A stretch of 64,000 nucleotides of DNA from Riemerella anatipestifer_F (GCF_037861325.1 NZ_JAFELW010000002.1), one strand, 5' to 3'. Counted from the stretch's first letter, positions 31,708-42,500 are shown. Numbers and translations: made by a program. The notes: generated by a model from the letters alone, not told the origin.

Positions 31708-33381
31708 TCAATCCAGTTTTAAACTTTTAAAATATGCTTTAAGCACCTCTTCCGAAGAAGCATTTTTGGTATAAATTTCCAATATTTTAGGCTTAGCATC
31801 AGGAGAGAAGAAATGAGGCAAACTCCGTTCCACCGTTACCAAATCTTCCGCTCTGAAATACGAAAACCCAAAATGCTTGGCAATAGTTTCGGCATTTTTG
31901 GAGTGTTTGGTAGCGATAAATTCGTCCATTGCATTAGTAGTATCAGGTCCTGGTATGATACGGAAAATATTACCCTCTCCATTATTGAGTATAATAATCC
32001 TAGTATAAGGCGGAATATAAGGGTTCCAAAGTCCATTGATGTCATAGAAAAAGCTAATATCTCCCGTGATGAGAAGCGTAGGTTTTTCGTTAGCAATAGC
32101 AAAACCCATAGCCGTAGAGGTACAACCATCTATACCGCTAGTTCCTCTGTTACAGTAGATTGTATTTTGATACTGAAAATCAAATAACTGAGCATACCTT
32201 ATAGCTGAACTATTAGAAATGTGGATATTGTATTCTTTTGGTGTGTTTTGGGTGATAATTTCAAAGCATTTAAAATCAGAAAACGGTGCTAGAGAGACAT
32301 ATTCTTCATGCTTAGCATCTAGTTTATTCTTAAGACCTTCCCAAAGATTAAAATAGGTTCTTGGCTCTAGATTGATACCTTGTATAAGTTTTTTAAAGAA
32401 CTCTTCAGCTTTGGTTTTAATTTTTCTATTAAGCACAAAATAGGTATCTGGGTGCCAATGTTCATCTATATGCCAATGGTTTTTGATTTGAGATTTTCGT
32501 AGAAAATGTTTTATCTTTTTAGAAACTACATTTTGCCCAATAGTAATAAGTAAATCTGGAGCATAGTTTGGAAAATCTTTATCCTCTAAATTGAAAATAT
32601 AACGGTCTATATGCCCAAAAAACTTCTCGTTGTGAAGGTTAGAGTTAACCTCCGTTAAAACCACAGCTGTATGATTTTTAACTAACTGAGAAAGATAAGC
32701 TTCCAACTCTGGATTTTTATCCAAAGTCCCCGTAAGAATCATTATTTTTTTTGAAGTGTTCCATTCTGCTACCAAAGTGCTATCTAAGTCAAAATTATTG
32801 TTTTTGCTCTCTTTTTCTATGGTAGGCATTACAGGAATTTCGGATACCAAATTGTACAAAGGTTCCTCTAAAGGAATGTTAATATGCACAGGACCTTGCT
32901 TCTCTAAGCAAAGTTCTATGGCCGTTTTAATGGTTTTAAAATTATGCTCATCAGCTTCTTCGTGGCTATCTTCTAAAAGTTGAAAATCACCATAAGAATG
33001 CTGCTGAAAAATCTGATTTTGTCTAATGGTTTGTCCATCAAAAATATCAGTATAATCAGAAGGTCTATCGGCGGTTAGCAATAATAAAGGAATATTTTGA
33101 TAGAACGCTTCTACCACCGCAGGGTAATAATTAGCTACTGCAGAACCACTAGTACAAGACAAAGCTACAGGTTTTTTCTGGCTTTTTGCCATACCTAATG
33201 CTACAAATCCTGCACTTCTTTCGTCCACTATGCTATAGGCATTAAATTCTTCAAACTCTGTAAAATGTATCGCCATTGGAGCATTTCTAGAGCCAGGAGA
33301 AATTACAATATTACTAATGCCATATTGAGATAACAAGTGAGCCAAAATTTGTATGCTGCGTTTAGAAGTATATTGTTTCAT
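31708..33381 (-). CDS. menD: SEPHCHC synthase (menaquinone biosynthesis)
   Basis: 557 residues of a thiamine-diphosphate enzyme. The N-terminal block SQYGISNIVISPGSRNAPMA is diagnostic for MenD. CTSGSAVANYYPAVVEAFYQ and LLLTADRPSDYTDIFDGQTI follow, and the ThDP-binding region is around LLITGDISFFYDINGLWNP with N in ILNNGEGNIF. It makes 2-succinyl-5-enolpyruvyl-6-hydroxy-3-cyclohexene-1-carboxylate from isochorismate and 2-oxoglutarate. No other men genes lie in the window. It is upstream of the S46 gene on the same strand, separated by 91 bp. Confidence 0.95.
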   Translation of the reverse strand: MKQYTSKRSIQILAHLLSQYGISNIVISPGSRNAPMAIHFTEFEEFNAYSIVDERSAGFVALGMAKSQKKPVALSCTSGSAVANYYPAVVEAFYQNIPLLLLTADRPSDYTDIFDGQTIRQNQIFQQHSYGDFQLLEDSHEEADEHNFKTIKTAIELCLEKQGPVHINIPLEEPLYNLVSEIPVMPTIEKESKNNNFDLDSTLVAEWNTSKKIMILTGTLDKNPELEAYLSQLVKNHTAVVLTEVNSNLHNEKFFGHIDRYIFNLEDKDFPNYAPDLLITIGQNVVSKKIKHFLRKSQIKNHWHIDEHWHPDTYFVLNRKIKTKAEEFFKKLIQGINLEPRTYFNLWEGLKNKLDAKHEEYVSLAPFSDFKCFEIITQNTPKEYNIHISNSSAIRYAQLFDFQYQNTIYCNRGTSGIDGCTSTAMGFAIANEKPTLLITGDISFFYDINGLWNPYIPPYTRIIILNNGEGNIFRIIPGPDTTNAMDEFIATKHSKNAETIAKHFGFSYFRAEDLVTVERSLPHFFSPDAKPKILEIYTKNASSEEVLKAYFKSLKLD

Positions 33382-33499
33382 AGAAAATCTTAAAAACTTA
33401 ATGCAAAGGTAAGGTATTTTTGAGGTAAGGAAGAATGTAGTGCCGTGTAAATATTATATTTATAATATTTTTTTTAACTTTATCAAAAAATTTAATCAA

Positions 33500-34000
33500 A
33501 TGAAAAAACTAAGTTTGTTATTAGGAAGTGTTTTAGCTCTAACCTCTTGTGTTACAAGTAAAACCTATACCATACAATCTAAAAGTAATACCAATACAAA
33601 AGGTACAGCTACTTTTACCCAAAAAGCTAAAACAGTTACTTTGAATATAGATGTTCATAATCTAACGCCTGGTAAACACGCCATTCATATTCACGAGTTT
33701 GGAGATTGCTCAGCTAAAGACGGTTCTTCTGCTGGTGGACATTGGAATCCTACAGGACATCATCATGGGAAATGGGATACCGAGCATTTCCATATGGGGG
33801 ATATAGGAAATCTTAATGCCGATAAAAACGGTCACGCAACACTTACATTCAGCACAGACAAATGGTGTTTGGGCTGTAAAGACGAAACCAAAAATCTTTA
33901 CAATAAATCTATCATCATCCACGCTGGAGAAGACGATTACCGTACTCAACCCACAGGTAATGCAGGTGGAAGAGTGGGCTGTGTAGAGATAAAGGAATAA
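33500..34000 (+). CDS. sodC: Superoxide dismutase [Cu-Zn], lipoprotein
   Basis: 166 residues from ATG 33500. The signal MKKLSLLLGSVLALTSC gives a lipidated Cys17; the longer start at 33440 would bury this signal and was rejected. Metal ligands are visible in HAIHIHEFGDCS, GGHWNPTG and HFHMGDIGN, and the C-terminal signature GNAGGRVGCVEI is intact. Its two Cys (EFGDCS, GCVEI) form the usual disulfide. An extra WCLGC pair sits in the loop before the last His strand. It would remove superoxide in the periplasm or at the outer membrane. A hairpin terminator follows. Confidence 0.93.
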   Translation: MKKLSLLLGSVLALTSCVTSKTYTIQSKSNTNTKGTATFTQKAKTVTLNIDVHNLTPGKHAIHIHEFGDCSAKDGSSAGGHWNPTGHHHGKWDTEHFHMGDIGNLNADKNGHATLTFSTDKWCLGCKDETKNLYNKSIIIHAGEDDYRTQPTGNAGGRVGCVEIKE

Positions 34001-34018
34001 TTAGAATACAATATTTTT

Positions 34019-34055
34019 AGGCGAAGTGATAACAAAAGGATTACTTCGCCTTTTG
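34019..34055 (+). terminator. Terminator after sodC
   Basis: AGGCGAAGTGAT (34019-34030) pairs with ATTACTTCGCCT (34040-34051) with one G-U pair, then TTTG. It covers the upstream in-frame start of the next ORF, so ATG 34068 is the better tadA start. Confidence 0.75.
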
Positions 34056-34067
34056 TTTATAACAGAT

Positions 34068-34499
34068 ATGTTTACAGACGAATACTTTATGCGAATGGCC
34101 TTTCAGGAAGCTTTAAATGCGTTTGAAAAAGACGAAGTGCCTGTGGGCTGCGTAATTGTACACAATGAGAGAGTAATTGCTAGAGGATACAATCTTACAG
34201 AAACTCTTAATGATGTTACTGCTCATGCAGAAATGCAGTCTATAACTTCTGCGGCTAACGCTCTGGGAGGTAAATATCTTAAAGACTGTACTATGTATGT
34301 TACACTAGAACCTTGTACTATGTGTGCGGGAGCTTTATTTTGGTCTCAAATTTCTAGAGTGGTTATAGGTGCTAGAGATGAGCATAGAGGTTTTCTAAAT
34401 CAAAACATCAACCTTCATCCTAAAACCCAAATTACCATTGGTATTATGGAAGACGATTGCCGTAATCTAGTAAAAGAGTTTTTTAAATCTAAGAGGTAA
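34068..34499 (+). CDS. tadA: tRNA-specific adenosine-34 deaminase
   Basis: 143 residues from ATG 34068 (MFTDEYFMRMAFQEALNAF). The zinc deaminase motifs are HAEMQSI (ligand His, catalytic Glu) and PCTMCAGALFWSQI (two Cys ligands), and the N-terminal DEVPVGCVIV block is typical. It converts A34 to inosine in tRNA-Arg(ACG). The longer start at 34026 lies in the sodC terminator and was rejected. The gene ends 4 bp from the convergent msrB stop. Confidence 0.93.
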   Translation: MFTDEYFMRMAFQEALNAFEKDEVPVGCVIVHNERVIARGYNLTETLNDVTAHAEMQSITSAANALGGKYLKDCTMYVTLEPCTMCAGALFWSQISRVVIGARDEHRGFLNQNINLHPKTQITIGIMEDDCRNLVKEFFKSKR

Positions 34500-34503
34500 T
34501 AAG

Positions 34504-35022
34504 TTATTCTCCCTCAGGAACAAAATCTAAACTTATAGAGTTCATACAATAGCGTATGCCTGTGGGTGGAGGTCCATCATTAAATACATGCCCTAAATGA
34601 GCTTCGCATCTTTTGCATAAAACTTCGGTACGCTCCATACCGTGAGAAGAATCTCTCTTATAGATAACACCTTCTTTATTCACTTCAAAAAAACTTGGCC
34701 AACCGCAGGAAGACGCAAACTTATAGTCTGACTTAAACAAATGGTTGCCACAAGCTGCACAATAGTAATTTCCCTTTTTATCAAAATCGTTATATATGCC
34801 AGTGAAAGGTCTTTCCGTTGCAGCTTCTCTAGCAATAGAATAAAGCTCTGGCGAAAGTACCTTATGCCATTCTTCATTGGATAATTTAACAGGAGTAGAG
34901 TCTGTACGAGAGTAATAAGGATTCTTTTCTGTAGATTGTGGCTTTTCCATATTAGAGTTTTTGGGTAAACATTGTAGTAAAGAGAAAACCCCTACTAATG
35001 AGATAATTATTGATTTCATCAT
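34504..35022 (-). CDS. msrB: Peptide-methionine (R)-S-oxide reductase, lipoprotein
   Basis: About 172 residues. The structural zinc site is formed by CAACGNHLF and CKRCEAHLGHVF. The catalytic Cys is in RYCMNSISLDF, and CGWPSFFE is the substrate-pocket block. The N-terminal signal SIIISLVGVFSLLQC makes it a lipoprotein, so it should repair oxidised methionines in the envelope. ATG 35022 or 35019 is the likely start; the GTG at 35025 lies inside the -7 element TACTTTTG. It may act alongside sodC, 500 bp away, in oxidative defence, though the two are not in one operon. Confidence 0.93.
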   Translation of the reverse strand: MMKSIIISLVGVFSLLQCLPKNSNMEKPQSTEKNPYYSRTDSTPVKLSNEEWHKVLSPELYSIAREAATERPFTGIYNDFDKKGNYYCAACGNHLFKSDYKFASSCGWPSFFEVNKEGVIYKRDSSHGMERTEVLCKRCEAHLGHVFNDGPPPTGIRYCMNSISLDFVPEGE

Positions 35023-35024
35023 CA

Positions 35025-35032
35025 CAAAAGTA
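35025..35032 (-). promoter_or_regulatory. -7 element of msrB
   Basis: TACTTTTG on the minus strand, ending 2 nt before the first possible ATG, which implies a leaderless message. No -33 TTG at normal distance. Confidence 0.45.
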
Positions 35033-35059
35033 GAGATTTTTTAATGATATATTCTGTTT

Positions 35060-38000
35060 TTACAAACCAAATTTTTGCATGAGGTAAGTATTAACTTCTT
35101 TCATTTCCTCATCAGTTAATAGCTTATCAAAAACAATAACTTCTGCTATCTCTCCACGCCAAGAGCGATTGGTTTGCCCCCTGTCTCTAGAAATATAACG
35201 CACTCGTGCAACAGTGTTGTCATTGGCTACACGGAGACCGTAAACAGCTAGATTATTAGTAACAAAGCCTGTTGTGAAATAGTTTTTATCTATTCCATTA
35301 ATCATAGTTTTACCACTTTTTGAGGTATCAAACCTTTTGTTATCTGACATATATAGCGTACTGAAAATACTACCAAATGTTCCACTACTATGGAAGTCAG
35401 CACTACCGCTGTCGCCCAACAAGAAATTAAAATTATTATTAGCATTAGGATTCAGTTTTGAAACAACAAAGAAAGTTTTTCCTTCGTAGGTTTTACCTAA
35501 GTCTATATAGCTCTCACCAGATTTAAAACTTAGTACTGCTTTCCCATTATAGAGATTGGAATCTTTTTCTAAAGCCATTCCAGAAATATTAGAAAGGTTA
35601 TAAATCTCGCCTGTTACCCTGTCAGAAAGACTTTTTGCGGAAAAATTTGTTCTTTCAGCATCAACCCAAACTAAGGTATTTTCTATAAGATTTTTCATAA
35701 TATTGGGGGCATCACAGGCACAGTAAGGATAAACTGTGAAAAAATCTGGGAAGGTTTGGCTGTAAGTTTTACCATCACTATCGGTCAGTGTCAGTTTTAC
35801 TCCAAATTTCCCATATTTATTATAGACTACGGAAGGTTTATCCGTATTGGCATTATTTACTTGTACCGCTCCAGGGAATTCCCATTGTTTTTTAACAATA
35901 TTTTTTCCATAATAGAGCGAAATATTATTTGCTTCAAAAACAAAATCTTTACTAATAGTAGTTTTCTTCGGTGATTCTATGTTTATTTTGACTACATTCA
36001 TTTTAGCTAAAACCTCATCAGGAAGTTTTCTAGTCCAAATACCACTTCCGCTAGTTGCCATGAAAAATTCGCCCGTACGGTATTGTATTTTAGGCTCTAG
36101 AATATTGAGATTAAAAGGCAAATCTTCACTGTATTGTTTCCAAGCCTCATCAATATAATAATACACTTTGGATTGGTTATTCCCAAAAATGAAAATCACA
36201 TCGGTTCCTCTTACATTGAGGATATGTCTATAGTTTCTGTTGATATCTGGATTGTTAATGTTTTGGAAGGTTGTTCCTCCATCTCTACTCACTTTCAATA
36301 CATTATTGCCTGTAGTGTAAGTTCTTAATGCATAGACAGTCTTAGGATCATTGTCCGAAACTGCTAAAGTAACATTATTTACAAATGGAGCGGTTTTTTC
36401 TTCCCAATTTTTCCCTCCGTCTGTAGAAGCATACAGCTTGTTATTTACAATTAAATATTGATACAAAGGGTTAGAGAAAGACACCATATACTGCTGTGGA
36501 GCGGAGTTTGCTACAGTAGTCATTTCCTTTAGTAAGTAAACTTTATTATCCTTATAATTGTAAACTTGTAAGTTAAATTTCCCTAGAGCTTTTTCTTCTT
36601 TAGTTTGGGTAAAATAGTACATATTCCCATTATGATCTCTTTGGGTATAATAAGGAATTCCTCTTCCTGCGTAAGGTTCTAAGGGAATGGGATTTAATTT
36701 ATACGCGGAAGTATAAATCGTGTTAACATCAGGAGAGGCAATAATACCTGAGAAATCTGAAAACACGAAATGTCTTTCATCATTCCCTGGGAGGATATAA
36801 CCTGTAGAACTCTCGCCACCACCCAAGTGCTTGAATACGCCTTTACCATAGGTAGAAACATGATAGCTATCACCATTATGATACATACCTCCACCCATAT
36901 TGGTATTATATTCACCAAGGTCGAAGCCCCAATAGTCGCCCCCCAGTCCAAAAGTTCTTACTTCATTCATGGTTTCAAAAAAATCAGTAGAGTAGTTAAC
37001 TCCTCCATCGGTACTTAACCATGTGTCTACACTACCATCTGTATTGGTCTGTTGATAAAAGGTTTGCATATCAGGATGTAGCTGTTTGGGCCCCCAATAC
37101 CCACCAAAGTACTGAAAGGTTTTTCCTCCATTTCTTGAGATATAGGCATTTAGACCTCCTACAATAAAAGTTTCGGCATCTGTGGGTGATGCAATAATGG
37201 CACAGTTGTAAAAACCCTGGGTATAACCTCCCGTTGGTTGAAAGGGAAAAGTAGCTACATTGATATTAGTTGTGTTATTATATCCGTTGGCTCCTGCTCC
37301 AGGACCATTAGGATTAGGCAGTAGCCATGTTTCTCCAGCATCATTACTTCTATACACTCCCCAATGTCCGTTATCTCTTGAAGTTTGGTTAGCAATAATA
37401 TAAGCATACACCACTTGATTATTGGCAGGAGTTACTGCTAGTCTCGCTCCCCAAGTGCGTTCCATACTTGTAGCAGGTTCGTACCAACCTTTACCATTAA
37501 CCCCTTTTTTCACCCAAGTTTCGCCACCGTCGGTTGATTTGTAAAAGTACATAAACTTGGTAGCTACATCGTAGGCAACAGCATAAAATTCGTTATCAAA
37601 GTTAGGACGTTTAACAATATCGGTAATACAAAGAGGAAGTTTTACTTCGTACTGATAAGTTATAGACGACCCACTTCCAACTTGTTTTAGTTTAACAATA
37701 CCTCGGTTAGTTGCCATTAAGATATTGTCATTCATTGTATTTCCATCAGTAGAAACACTTATGATAGTGGTAATATTATTACCTATTTTAGCATATTCTT
37801 TTAGATTGTTAAAGTCAGAGAGAAGTTGCCAGGTGATGCCTCCATCTCTAGAGACATAGAGTCCCGTCCCTGCTCCAGCATAAATTATATTTTCATCTGA
37901 AGCCGAAAAACTTAGTGCAGTAATATTTTTAATATCATAATCTTTTGTTGCTAAATGCCACATTTTGCCTTTGTCGTGTGAGATATAAATGGTTCCATTC

Positions 38001-38641
38001 TCCACCGCACACACGGTATGATTAGGGTTAGTAGGCGACTGGGCAAAGGCTCTCACATTAGCTTGGCTAGTAACATTATTCTGCCCCGTATTAGAGAGCA
38101 ACTGAACAGGACCATAATAATGCCACCCCGAAAAAGTAGCGTGATAAGGTATTTCAGAACTGTCATAAATATTAGATGAGGTACTGTTAGTTGCTATACC
38201 TAAACTCCTTAAAACTCTTCTTAGTAAAGGTGTTTTAGGTCTTTGTGAAAAAGTTTGGTTGAGCTCTTGTGTGGAAGGATAGTCTATATAACCTTTCTCA
38301 TTTATATAAGGTTGTATCTCTCTACGCCACTCAAGGTATTCTTTTTCATATTCACTACGGTATTCTTTTTTGATAGGACTATTCTCTTGTCTAGCGTTAG
38401 ATAACCAAGGTGATTTTTGTATTTTATTTGGATTGGAAGCTTTCATTTTTTTGATTTCTTTCAAGGTCTCAGCATCAAAATCTAAAGAGGTATTTGCTCT
38501 GTAAATATCATATAAGGAATCTACAACGAATACATTAGGTTTGTTTTTCTGCATTTCTTTGTAAAATGCAGGAATTTCATCATTTTGTGCTTTTAAGATT
38601 CCTACCAAACATAGAAAGATAGAAAATAAATATCTGAACAT
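35060..38641 (-). CDS. Large secreted Asp-box/sortilin-like propeller protein with PKD-like and LamG-like domains
   Basis: 1193 residues, signal peptide ending LKAQ. After a charged N-terminal region (to about 150), Asp-box motifs of the sialidase/Vps10 kind recur through residue 830: SHDKGKMW, SRDGGITW, STDGGETW, SNDAGETW, SRNGGKTF, STDGGKNW, SRDGGTTF. A PKD-like Ig domain at about 910-990 has a CACDAP tail, and a concanavalin/LamG-like domain at about 1000-1193 ends IAEVIVFDKLLTDEEMKEVN. No T9SS C-terminal sorting domain follows. It is a divergent paralogue of the protein at 39514-42609 and lies 13 bp after the gene at 38655. Likely a surface or secreted protein; ligand unknown. Confidence 0.8.
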   Translation of the reverse strand: MFRYLFSIFLCLVGILKAQNDEIPAFYKEMQKNKPNVFVVDSLYDIYRANTSLDFDAETLKEIKKMKASNPNKIQKSPWLSNARQENSPIKKEYRSEYEKEYLEWRREIQPYINEKGYIDYPSTQELNQTFSQRPKTPLLRRVLRSLGIATNSTSSNIYDSSEIPYHATFSGWHYYGPVQLLSNTGQNNVTSQANVRAFAQSPTNPNHTVCAVENGTIYISHDKGKMWHLATKDYDIKNITALSFSASDENIIYAGAGTGLYVSRDGGITWQLLSDFNNLKEYAKIGNNITTIISVSTDGNTMNDNILMATNRGIVKLKQVGSGSSITYQYEVKLPLCITDIVKRPNFDNEFYAVAYDVATKFMYFYKSTDGGETWVKKGVNGKGWYEPATSMERTWGARLAVTPANNQVVYAYIIANQTSRDNGHWGVYRSNDAGETWLLPNPNGPGAGANGYNNTTNINVATFPFQPTGGYTQGFYNCAIIASPTDAETFIVGGLNAYISRNGGKTFQYFGGYWGPKQLHPDMQTFYQQTNTDGSVDTWLSTDGGVNYSTDFFETMNEVRTFGLGGDYWGFDLGEYNTNMGGGMYHNGDSYHVSTYGKGVFKHLGGGESSTGYILPGNDERHFVFSDFSGIIASPDVNTIYTSAYKLNPIPLEPYAGRGIPYYTQRDHNGNMYYFTQTKEEKALGKFNLQVYNYKDNKVYLLKEMTTVANSAPQQYMVSFSNPLYQYLIVNNKLYASTDGGKNWEEKTAPFVNNVTLAVSDNDPKTVYALRTYTTGNNVLKVSRDGGTTFQNINNPDINRNYRHILNVRGTDVIFIFGNNQSKVYYYIDEAWKQYSEDLPFNLNILEPKIQYRTGEFFMATSGSGIWTRKLPDEVLAKMNVVKINIESPKKTTISKDFVFEANNISLYYGKNIVKKQWEFPGAVQVNNANTDKPSVVYNKYGKFGVKLTLTDSDGKTYSQTFPDFFTVYPYCACDAPNIMKNLIENTLVWVDAERTNFSAKSLSDRVTGEIYNLSNISGMALEKDSNLYNGKAVLSFKSGESYIDLGKTYEGKTFFVVSKLNPNANNNFNFLLGDSGSADFHSSGTFGSIFSTLYMSDNKRFDTSKSGKTMINGIDKNYFTTGFVTNNLAVYGLRVANDNTVARVRYISRDRGQTNRSWRGEIAEVIVFDKLLTDEEMKEVNTYLMQKFGL

Positions 38642-38654
38642 GCTTCTTTATCTT

Positions 38655-39371
38655 TTATTTGTATTGAACTAATAGGCTTACAGGAGTATCATTACCTCCC
38701 ACATCATAAGTGAAGTTGAAATTGCAACAGTCATTATAAGTTGCTACAATTTCTGCGGTGTAATTACCTGCTGGAAGCTCTTTTATGGTTAATAGCTGCA
38801 TATTGCCATAGTAGTCTGTAATACCATCAGATAAGAAGGTGTTAGATGCTCTGTCTATAATTTCTGTTGTGTTAGTTGATGTGTTGGTAAGTTTTAGCTT
38901 AAATAACGGAGCAAAAGCTGAACTTCTTCCTTTGAAGTTTATAGTACCATTAAACTGTACTTGTTTGTTCTCATTTATCGTAAATTGCACTACGGTATTA
39001 GGTATAGAAGTTTCGGTAGAACCTTTGGTTATAGAAATAGTACGAGAACTTCTAGTATCTGTAAAATAGGCATAATTTTGAACTGCAGAATTATCTGTAG
39101 TAGAACCTTGGACTATAGGAAGCCAAGAATTACCGTCCCAGAAAAAGAAAGCATTTTTTTGGGTATTAAATATAAGTTGCCCTTTCTCATTTCCTGAGTT
39201 TGGATTTTGAGAAACTCTAGGTATTAGAATACCAGCAGAGGAGTCAGGAGAATCAGGATTTTTGGTTACAATATCTAGGGTAGCTCTAGGGTTTTCAGTG
39301 TTAATTCCTACCTGAGAATAGGCAACTGTAGATGTTGTGATTAAGAATAAAGAAAATAAATGTTTTTTCAT
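38655..39371 (-). CDS. Secreted hypothetical protein with 'VGINT..P.ATLDI' head
   Basis: 238 residues. The signal peptide MKKHLFSLFLITTSTVAYSQ is followed by VGINTENPRATLDIVTK, a leader common in Bacteroidota tail-like and cell-surface proteins. FNTQKNAFFFWDGNSWLPIV closes that module. The rest (about 100-238) is a beta-rich, Thr/Asn-rich domain. Function is unknown. It heads a two-gene unit with the 1193-residue propeller protein and may be its partner. A TAATTTTG element and a G7 tract precede its start. Confidence 0.7.
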   Translation of the reverse strand: MKKHLFSLFLITTSTVAYSQVGINTENPRATLDIVTKNPDSPDSSAGILIPRVSQNPNSGNEKGQLIFNTQKNAFFFWDGNSWLPIVQGSTTDNSAVQNYAYFTDTRSSRTISITKGSTETSIPNTVVQFTINENKQVQFNGTINFKGRSSAFAPLFKLKLTNTSTNTTEIIDRASNTFLSDGITDYYGNMQLLTIKELPAGNYTAEIVATYNDCCNFNFTYDVGGNDTPVSLLVQYK

Positions 39372-39389
39372 AGGTTAAATTTTTTTAAA

Positions 39390-39404
39390 GGGGGGGCAAA
39401 ATTA
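39390..39404 (-). promoter_or_regulatory. -7 element plus G/C homopolymer in the leader of the surface-protein pair
   Basis: On the minus strand TAATTTTG (39404-39397) is followed directly by seven C residues (39396-39390). The tract lies at or just after the expected transcription start, 19 nt before the ATG. Confidence 0.5.
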
Positions 39405-39459
39405 CTATAAATACAGTGATTAAACAATGTTAGAAGTATTAAAAACATCTATAAAATAA

Positions 39460-39491
39460 AACGAGACCATCTATCAATAGATAGTCTCGTT
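39460..39491 (-). terminator. Terminator after the T9SS cargo gene
   Basis: A 15-bp stem with one mismatch (AACGAGACCATCTAT against ATAGATAGTCTCGTT, loop CA). On the minus strand it is followed by TTATTTTATAG. It separates the gene at 39514 from the next pair. Confidence 0.75.
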
Positions 39492-39513
39492 ATAGATTTA
39501 TTGCACAATATTG

Positions 39514-42500
39514 TTACTTTATAATAAACTTCCCACGCTGTATATAGCTGTAAGTAGAATATTGGAATAGATAGCCTCCTTTTGGTAATCCATGAGTTGG
39601 AATGATAATTTCCTTAGAAGCATTAGTATCTATTTCTACCGTTTTAACCAAAGCACCATTAGTGTTATAGATTTGGAATTGGGCTTTCTCTTTCGGTTCG
39701 CCTAATTTAACGCGAATCTCCTCGCCTTGGTGCAATAGGGTAGGATATACCGTGATTTTCTTAGGATTACTTGCTTCTTGTGTTTCGTTAGTACCAAGAA
39801 CTCCATTATTTACTATAATCATTTTTTCGATGGTTTTGCTGTGTGTACCTTCAGGAGTGGTTACTTTTAGGGTAACATCGTACTCGCCGTTGTATTTGAA
39901 AACCACTTTAGGGTTTCTGGCATTTTTATCACTCACATAATGAGGTTGAGGATTAAATGACCATTCCCACTGAACATTGTTTTGATTAACGATAGAGTAA
40001 GATTCAAACTCTACTGTCATATTGGCATCTGCTAATTGAGCCTGACTGATATTGGTAGCTAATGGTTGAGCCACAGGTATAAATTTTTCTCTATATAGAG
40101 GTATTTCCCATATTCCTTGAGAGGTTGCCGCTCTTAGTTTCCCCTCTTTAAAAAAAGGTACTAAACGGGTAAGCCTTGCCGCAGGAGGTAAACCATCGGA
40201 ATAGTTGATCCATTTATCCATAGTGTCGTCTTTGTAGTAAACGGCAGAACCTACATCTGTGCCTAAATAAACGCCATTATATTCATCGCCTGCTAATACT
40301 ACCCAACGGAAGGCTATATTTTTCATTTCTGCATCGTTTTCTAAGGCATTTTTCCAAGTTTTTCCACCATCGGAGCTGGTAAAAACAAGACCAGGATTGT
40401 AGGCTTTTACTAGCCATATTTTATTTTGGTCTTTAGGATCTACCGTAATGTTTGGGAAAAAACCATCATAAGTAGGCATTTGTAATTGTTCCCAATTTTT
40501 CCCATTATCTAAAGATTTGTGTATGTGATACTGTCCACAAGCGTAGATGATATTTGGATTAGAGCGGGCAAACTCTACATTGGAAATATTATCGTTAGCA
40601 TCAAATATTAAGTTAAATGTTTGTCCTTCATCTGGTGTTTCCCAAATTTGCATGGAAGCATTCCATACATCTCGTTTAGGGTGGTATAAAATCCTTTGTG
40701 CGTAGCGAGGATCTGTACCAAAGAATCCATTAGATCTTAATGTTTCATAAGGAGCTTTTTGATTAAATACTGACCAATGTGAAACTACTTTACCATCAAT
40801 ATTGCTTGGCATAGTAAACATACCAGCATCAGAAAAATAAACTTTTTTAGGGTTACTTACCATCACATAACCTGTCGCCTGCTCTACTCCTCCTACATAA
40901 ACAGCTTTACCTTCACCATAACTTTTCATCATCACTGCATCGCCATTATGCCATCTTCCACCAACCATCACATCTTCGTTCCACCCTTGTCCAAATCCGT
41001 AATAATCACTAGCATAGATACCTTTAACACGATTTTCTCCTGTGATTTTACCATTATCATCTTTTTTAAAGAAGTTGCTGGAATATTTAATACCTCCATC
41101 GTTGGCTATCCAAACTTCATCTCCCGCAATAGCAATGTCCTGCATATCTGGGTGTATAGAAAAATTGCCATTACAGTAACCACCTATGGTAATATCCTTG
41201 TAACCTCCTGCTCCTCCGTCTAGAGAACGATAAGCACTACAAATACCATATATGACATGTTCGGGATTGTTTCCTGAAACACCTATCATCATATCATAGT
41301 AACCTTGCCCACCTTGTTTTCCGTCTATCGATGGACAAAAAGTGTTTTTATAATCGTATCTTTCATCTGTTATGGTTGTTTTATCCGTCCAATTGAATCC
41401 ACTATCTTTACTTTGTAAAATATGAGGCTGACCATAAGAATAGTTTTGTTTTTCTATATTAATAAGTGCATAGAGATAGCTTTCTCCATTTGGGGCATCG
41501 CTTACTGCCAAACGGCCTATCTTAGCCGAGGGTATTATGGTAACTTCTTTATTAAAGGTTTTTCCACCATCGTAGGATATATGGAGTGTAGAATACCAAT
41601 TGAAATCTTTTCTTCCGAATAGATAGACTACTTTAGAGTCTTTGGGTTTTAACTCATGGTCATAGAAAATACCGTTTATTACTTTACGGAAAGTAGAGCC
41701 TCCATTTTCCGATATGTAAAAACCATCTTTTTGTCTGTTTATGTTACTGCCACCAAATTTATGTTGTTCCCCTGTAGCTACGGTGATTATTTTACGGTCA
41801 TCACTTACTCTTATACTATTCACAGTAGTTGTAATACTATTGATCCTTTCAAAAGAATTTCCTCCATCTTTACTTACAAATAGTCCTGAAGTAGAACCTA
41901 CCCATACCGTGTTTGGGTCTTTGGGATCTATTCTAATGGCTGTTATATTATCACCAAAGTTATAAGAAGAGGCGCAGGCTGTCCAATTCTTACCTTTGTC
42001 TACTGTTTTAAACACTGCTCCGGTTTCCGATCCGGAATATAGGATATTAGGATTGGTTTTAGAAACATCTATTCTAAAAACATTGGCATGAGAATCATAA
42101 GACTCTTTATATCCTTCGTATTGGCTATTATAATCGGTTGTATATGGTCCTATATTACGCCATTTTTTTGCATTTACGGAGGTAGTAGTTCCTAGAGTAG
42201 TTAAACCATCTCTTTGGTTTTTAGCCATTAGCTGGTTACTTCTTTGGTTTTGTTTGTCCAATCTATCAAAATAATCTTTTTTGGTAGGAAGCACAATATC
42301 TCCATTACTATTTACAAAAGGTCTGTATGCCTTTTGCCATCTTCTGTAAAAGTTTACTGCCGGTTTTTTCTCCGGGGTTTTTCTTCTGGCATCAGGGTCT
42401 TTTTCTAGCCATTCGCCAAACTTTTTCTCCATTTCAAAAAAATTGACTCCACTAGGGTTATCTACAATGAGTTGTAACCACGCGGGATCTTCTTTACTTA

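Noticed and set aside
34026..34067. Longer tadA start
   Set aside because: It lies in the sodC terminator hairpin, and the family N-terminus fits ATG 34068.
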